This document shows, in pieces, positions 14,502 to 17,707 of a stretch of DNA of 17,707 nt. The notes under the pieces were generated by a model, which was not told the DNA's origin, did no database searches, and saw only the letters and a list, made by a program, of their open reading frames with translations. The DNA lies in assembly GCA_964532385.1 (NCBI GenBank), contig CAZHHW010000070.1, positions 1 through 17,707 of the forward strand. Direction: 5' to 3'. The stretch is from UBA6921 sp964532385. GTDB lineage: Bacteria > Pseudomonadota > Gammaproteobacteria > SG8-11. Position numbers and translations under genes: made by a program. The stretch's first letter is position 1. Each line of letters begins with the position of its first letter.

Positions 14502-15047
14502 TCAGAGTTTGAACAAGTGCTGCCGGTAATAACGCAACTCGCGCACCGATTCGCGGATGTCGTCCAGCGCCACATGCGGCGCATTTTTGTTGAAGCCCTT
14601 GTAAACCTCCGGCGCCCAGCGCCGCGCCAGCTCTTTGATAGTGCTGACATCGAGATTGCGGTAGTGGAAATAGGCTTCGAGCTCCGGCATCAAACGGGCG
14701 AGGAAACGCCGGTCCTGACAAATACTGTTGCCGCACATCGGCGAGGCGCGCGGCGGCACATGCCGCTGCAAAAACGCCAAAGTCTCGCGCTGCGCCGCGT
14801 CGCTGTCGTAAGTGCTCGCCTGTACCCGCGCAATCAAACCTGACTTGGAATGAGTTTTTTTATTCCAGTCGTCCATGCCGTCGAGTACCGCATGCGGTTG
14901 TCGCACCGCGATCACCGGCCCTTCCTCGATTAAGTTCAGATTGCGATCGGTCACGATGGTCGCCATTTCGATAATGGCATCGCTTTGCGGATCGAGCCCG
15001 GTCATTTCCAGGTCGATCCAGATCAGGTGTTCGGCGTCTTGTGGCAT
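14502..15047 (-). CDS. orn: Oligoribonuclease Orn
   Basis: Orn is the essential 3'-5' exoribonuclease that finishes RNA decay and degrades pGpG from cyclic-di-GMP turnover. It is a DEDDh-family enzyme. I chose the ATG at 15047, two codons inside a TTG-started reading, because it gives 181 residues, exactly the E. coli length, with MPQDAEHLIWIDLEMTGL. Catalytic residues are visible: D12 and E14 (IDLEM), D112 (CQDRRF), H158 and D162/D163 (HVALDD). The YFHYRNLDVSTIKELARRW segment is the family signature. It is divergent from phhB-rsgA; in E. coli it is divergent from rsgA. Upstream GGATTG is a weak ribosome site. Confidence 0.97.
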   Translation of the reverse strand: MPQDAEHLIWIDLEMTGLDPQSDAIIEMATIVTDRNLNLIEEGPVIAVRQPHAVLDGMDDWNKKTHSKSGLIARVQASTYDSDAAQRETLAFLQRHVPPRASPMCGNSICQDRRFLARLMPELEAYFHYRNLDVSTIKELARRWAPEVYKGFNKNAPHVALDDIRESVRELRYYRQHLFKL

Positions 15048-15119
15048 AATCAATCCGCATAGTGAGATGTCTGATGCATTGTAGTTGACCGCAGTGGATT
15101 GTGCCGAGGAGAGCCGAAT

Positions 15120-15458
15120 ATGAGTGGCTTAAAAGACCGCAGTTGTGTTGCCCCAAAAAAAAGCGCGCGCCCGCTTACCGCGCAACGCGCGGCTAAATTG
15201 CTGAGCGAAATTCCCGGCTGGAAATTAAATGCCGAGACGCAGACCATCAGCCGCACCCTGGGCTTTAAAAATTTTTACGAGACCATCGCCTTCGTCAATG
15301 CGCTCGCGTGGATCGCCAATCGCGAAGATCACCATCCTGATCTTGAGGCCGGCTATAAACGCTGCGTGGTGCATTACCGCACGCACGAGGTCGACGGTCT
15401 TTCGGAAAATGATTTTATCTGCGCCGCCAAGATCAACGCCTTGGTTGCCAAGCCATGA
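15120..15458 (+). CDS. phhB: Pterin-4a-carbinolamine dehydratase PhhB/DCoH-like
   Basis: This small enzyme dehydrates 4a-hydroxytetrahydropterin to regenerate the tetrahydrobiopterin-type cofactor of aromatic amino acid hydroxylases, and it may serve in pterin cofactor recycling generally. The ATG at 15120 is preceded by GAGGAG eight bases away, which decides the start and gives 112 residues. The active-site motif EDHHPDL (H71, H72, P73, D74) is present, with WKL near residue 35 and the late GLSENDFICAAKIN segment. No phenylalanine hydroxylase gene is nearby, so the role here may be in molybdopterin or folate-related recycling, as suggested for orphan PhhB proteins. It lies 9 bases before rsgA and is probably co-transcribed with it. 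Confidence 0.93.
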   Translation: MSGLKDRSCVAPKKSARPLTAQRAAKLLSEIPGWKLNAETQTISRTLGFKNFYETIAFVNALAWIANREDHHPDLEAGYKRCVVHYRTHEVDGLSENDFICAAKINALVAKP

Positions 15459-15467
15459 TTTACGCGC

Positions 15468-16484
15468 ATGTCTAAGCGCAAGCTCACGCCGCGCCAGACG
15501 GAACGCGTGCGTGAGCACCACCAGCAGCGGCTGACCCGCTCGGCCGCGCGTTCCGCATCACATGCATCTACCGACGAAGAACTCGCCGCGCTTGGCCCTG
15601 AGCAGCCGGGTGTTGTCATTGCCAATTTCGGCGCGAGCCTGGAAGTCGAAGACGCGCACGGCAACGTCATCCTGTGCAACACCCGCCAAAACCTGGGCGA
15701 TGTGTTTTGCGGCGACGACATTGCGTGGCGCGCCGGCGGTAACGGCGGCGTGGTGGTCGCGGTGCATGCGCGCCGCACACTGCTGGCGCGCAGCGATGCG
15801 TACGGACAAATCAAACCGGTCGCGGCCAATGTGGATGTCATGGTGGTGGTGATCGCGCCGCTGCCCGCGGTCAGTGAGCATCTGTTGGACGGATATCTGG
15901 TGGCGGCAGAACTGTACGGCGTACGGCCGCTGATTGTGGTGAACAAAAGCGATTTGCTGGATACTGCGGCGCGCGATGCATTCGAACAACGCATGGACGT
16001 GTACCGCCGGATAGGCTACGGCGTGGTGTTCGTCAGTACCCGGCACGGCGAAAATCTGTTGCAGGTCCAACATCTGCTCGCGCAGAACACCAGCGTGGTG
16101 GTGGGCCACTCCGGCGTGGGCAAATCGTCGCTGCTCAAAACCATCATGCCGGATATTGACATTGCCATCGGCGACGTCTCCGTCACCGGCCTGGGCAAGC
16201 ACACCACCACCACCACGCGCCTGTACCACTTCGGCGACCACGCGCGCTTGATCGACTCGCCCGGCGTGCGTGATTTCAAGCTCGGGCACATCAGCGTCGA
16301 ACAAGCCGCGCAGGGCTTCGCGGAATTTCGTCCTTACCTGGGACAATGCAAATTCACCGACTGCCGCCATACCGTGGAACCCGGCTGCAGTATCCGCGCC
16401 GCGCACTTGGCCGGGCACATTGCGCCCGCGCGCTATGCGAGTTATCAACGCTTTCTGGAAGCGCTGCGCACGGGCAATTCTTAA
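15468..16484 (+). CDS. rsgA: Small-subunit ribosome assembly GTPase RsgA
   Basis: RsgA is the circularly permuted GTPase that checks late maturation of the 30S subunit. The 338-residue protein has an N-terminal OB fold (about 45-110), then the permuted motif order: G4 NKSD (159-162), G1 GHSGVGKSS (213-221), G2 threonines in TTTTTRL (246-252), and G3 DSPG (263-266). The C-terminal zinc site is C294, C299, H301 and C307. The basic N-terminus (KRKLTPRQTERVREHHQQR) is usual in gammaproteobacterial homologues. No strong ribosome site precedes the ATG, and the 9-base gap after phhB suggests coupling. Long frames on the opposite strand are shadows of this gene. Confidence 0.97.
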   Translation: MSKRKLTPRQTERVREHHQQRLTRSAARSASHASTDEELAALGPEQPGVVIANFGASLEVEDAHGNVILCNTRQNLGDVFCGDDIAWRAGGNGGVVVAVHARRTLLARSDAYGQIKPVAANVDVMVVVIAPLPAVSEHLLDGYLVAAELYGVRPLIVVNKSDLLDTAARDAFEQRMDVYRRIGYGVVFVSTRHGENLLQVQHLLAQNTSVVVGHSGVGKSSLLKTIMPDIDIAIGDVSVTGLGKHTTTTTRLYHFGDHARLIDSPGVRDFKLGHISVEQAAQGFAEFRPYLGQCKFTDCRHTVEPGCSIRAAHLAGHIAPARYASYQRFLEALRTGNS

Positions 16485-16530
16485 AAAAGCATGAAGCGCG
16501 AAGACTCTAAATAGAGCGTGATTTCGTGCG

Positions 16531-16557
16531 TTGCGAGCCCCTTCAGCGCGGTATAGT
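16531..16557 (+). promoter_or_regulatory. Possible promoter of the downstream beta-barrel gene
   Basis: TTGCGA (16531-16536) and TATAGT (16552-16557) resemble sigma-70 -35 and -10 elements. The spacer is only 15 bp, shorter than ideal. They lie about 48 bases before the ATG at 16605. A short CTCTA/TAGAG dyad at about 16504-16515 lies between this and the rsgA stop and is too small to call as a terminator. Confidence 0.35.
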
Positions 16558-16604
16558 ATCCAGTGCATCAATCCCTTATCTGTACAACTTGCATGGAGAC
16601 ATTG

Positions 16605-17363
16605 ATGAAACGTATCTATTTTTGTGCAACAGCCGCGGTGCTGCTCAACGCGCCCCTGGCTCACGCGGGCAGCAAGGACATCGATCTGTCGGGACTGGCC
16701 GCTCAAACCCAGGCTGAAGCGCAACACAATTTCCGCTTGCTCAGCGAAGACCTCGGCTCGGCGCTCAGTTATAAAGCTGTGGCCCCTGCCGAACCCCTCG
16801 GCTTAACGGGCTTTGATATTGGCCTTGAAGTCAGCGCCACTAAAATGAACAACGCCTCGGCGTGGAAAGATGCCGTCTCCAATAAAAAATCCATCGACAC
16901 CCTGCCCGTGCCCAAACTGCACTTGCATAAGGGTCTACCCCTGGATATCGATGTCGGCCTGGTCTACACCGCTATTCCCACCACCAACATCAAACTCATC
17001 GGCGGCGAATTACGTTATGCCATCATTGCCGGCGACATGGTGCTGCCGGCGGTGGCGGTGCGCGGCACCATGACCAAGCTCAGCGGCGTGAGCAATTTGT
17101 CGTTCGATACCAAGGGACTGGAACTCACGGTATCCAAAGGCTTCCTGTTGATTACCCCGTACGCGAGCATCGGCCAGGTGTGGACAACCTCCGACCCGTC
17201 GGTGTGCACACCGTCAGCCGTTTGTCTGCAGAAAGAAGATTTTCAGCAGACCAAAATGGGACTGGGCGCAAACATGAATTTCGGCTTGATGAATCTGGCG
17301 CTCGAAGGCGACAAGACCGGCGACAGCACCACCTACAGCGCCAAGCTGGGCTTTCGTTTTTAA
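16605..17363 (+). CDS. Outer-membrane beta-barrel protein, unknown function
   Basis: A 252-residue exported protein starting at the ATG at 16605 (MKRIYFCATAAVLL), which is preceded by GGAG about 8 bases upstream. Earlier in-frame ATGs would push the hydrophobic core of the signal peptide away from the N-terminus. The signal peptide is cut after AHA near residue 20. A short helical region (about 22-50) precedes alternating beta strands, ending in YSAKLGFRF, whose terminal phenylalanine marks an outer-membrane barrel. Two cysteines (CTPSAVC) probably form a disulfide in a surface loop. It is unlike the other barrel in this window in sequence. I do not recognise the family. It appears to have its own promoter and a terminator at 17531. 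Confidence 0.78.
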   Translation: MKRIYFCATAAVLLNAPLAHAGSKDIDLSGLAAQTQAEAQHNFRLLSEDLGSALSYKAVAPAEPLGLTGFDIGLEVSATKMNNASAWKDAVSNKKSIDTLPVPKLHLHKGLPLDIDVGLVYTAIPTTNIKLIGGELRYAIIAGDMVLPAVAVRGTMTKLSGVSNLSFDTKGLELTVSKGFLLITPYASIGQVWTTSDPSVCTPSAVCLQKEDFQQTKMGLGANMNFGLMNLALEGDKTGDSTTYSAKLGFRF

Positions 17364-17411
17364 AACTTACGTGATAACAGCTTAAGTAAGCTCAGATTAA
17401 TTATATTGGTT

Positions 17412-17480
17412 GTCATGCCCGCGGAGACGGGCATCCAGAAATGCCTGAAAACACTGGATTCCCGCATGCGCGGGAATGAC
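17412..17480. repeat. Dispersed palindromic repeat of about 69 bp
   Basis: The left half GTCATGCCCGCGGAGACGGG followed by CATCCAG is mirrored by the right half CTGGATTCCCGCATGCGCGG followed by GAATGAC, with about 15 bases between. Each half is also a small hairpin (CCCGC/GCGGG). This is the GTCATTCCCGC-GCGGGAATCCAG type of repeat that I recall as widely scattered in proteobacterial genomes. It sits between a beta-barrel stop and a terminator. Confidence 0.75.
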
Positions 17481-17530
17481 GGTGGGTAAGTGAGTTGGAG
17501 TTAATCAGAGCTTCCACACGTTAAACACAA

Positions 17531-17561
17531 AACAGGCGGCCTTCGGTCCGCCTGTTTTTTT
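17531..17561 (+). terminator. Rho-independent terminator between convergent genes
   Basis: The stem AACAGGCGG (17531-17539) pairs with CCGCCTGTT (17548-17556) around a CUUCGG-containing loop and is followed by U residues through 17561. The orientation fits the beta-barrel gene at 16605-17363. On the minus strand a shorter four-U tail could also serve the gene ending at 17598. Confidence 0.88.
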
Positions 17562-17597
17562 ATCATCTCCCGCTGCGCGGAACGTACATCGAAACCA

Positions 17598-17707
17598 TCA
17601 CGCGTAAACGTCAACACCCAGCAACTGGCTGTACTGCCCGCGTTGTTCCAAGCGGTCGTTTTGCGTATAGGCGGCGATGGCGCGCTGCCCCCGCGCGGAT
17701 ACGCCGC
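17598..17707 (-). CDS. C-terminal end of an unrecognised minus-strand protein
   Basis: An open frame enters from the right edge of the window and ends at a TGA at 17600-17598. The visible 35 residues include QRAIAAYTQNDRLEQRGQYS and end in QLLGVDVYA. The helix followed by LLGVDVYA looks like a genuine conserved C-terminus, and I have the impression of short hypothetical proteins in other gammaproteobacteria ending this way, but I cannot name the family. The terminator 37 bases downstream supports a real gene end. The N-terminus is outside the window. Confidence 0.6.
   Translation of the reverse strand, partial: GVSARGQRAIAAYTQNDRLEQRGQYSQLLGVDVYA

Noticed and set aside
15558..16727. Long minus-strand open frame (389 codons) across rsgA
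   Set aside because: It lies antisense to rsgA, whose motifs are all present in the plus strand. The translation is rich in His, Arg, Gln and Ala, as expected for the reverse frame of a GC-rich gene.

Overview
The window looks like a stretch of ordinary chromosome from a gammaproteobacterium with high GC. The best clue is the block queG <-> nnr-tsaE-amiB, which has the Escherichia coli arrangement: queG diverges from the NAD(P)HX-repair/tsaE/amidase operon. The divergent orn | rsgA pair is also gammaproteobacterial. A partial CbbX gene at the left edge implies a red-type (form IC/ID) RuBisCO nearby, and so a probable capacity for Calvin-cycle CO2 fixation. I see no phage, transposase, CRISPR array, rRNA or tRNA in the window.

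Layout. 1-527 (+) is the 3' part of cbbX. 576-4913 (-) is a compact operon read right to left: nnr, tsaE, amidase, btuF. ATGA overlaps join nnr/tsaE and amidase/btuF, and a palindromic repeat lies between tsaE and the amidase. 4934-6013 (+) is queG, starting 20 bp from nnr and ending convergently with a small one-helix membrane protein whose stop codon shares a TTAA with it. 6244-6553 is a gene-poor spacer with phased CAATT motifs and DnaA-box-like sites. 6554-6991 (-) is an exported cupredoxin. 6992-7476 holds no gene I can defend. 7477-10647 (+) is a large soluble hybrid histidine kinase with five PAS domains. 10719-12416 (-) is an exported di-haem cytochrome c related to RoxA/di-haem peroxidases. 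12529-14081 (-) is a DMT-family transporter followed by an outer-membrane beta-barrel protein. 14082-14501 holds a nested palindromic element, a strong terminator and a possible 42-residue ORF. 14502-15047 (-) is orn, divergent from phhB-rsgA (15120-16484, +). 16605-17363 (+) is a second beta-barrel protein. A dispersed palindromic repeat, a terminator and the C-terminal end of a minus-strand gene close the window.

How the genes fit together. The left half is housekeeping: cell division (amidase), tRNA modification (TsaE for t6A, QueG for queuosine), nucleotide repair (Nnr) and cobalamin uptake (BtuF). QueG is a cobalamin enzyme, so BtuF and QueG are linked through their cofactor. The middle has a redox flavour: cupredoxin, PAS-rich kinase and di-haem cytochrome. 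The kinase has a CxxCH motif inside its ATPase domain. No cognate regulator lies next to the kinase, so the link to its neighbours is inference. Three unrelated palindromic repeats sit in or next to intergenic spaces, and one of them supplies the last codons of tsaE.

I did not find a clearly new multi-gene system. The points most worth checking are the CxxCH kinase, the overlapping divergent -10 elements predicted to give leaderless nnr and queG mRNAs, the small ORF behind orn, and the repeat-derived TsaE tail.
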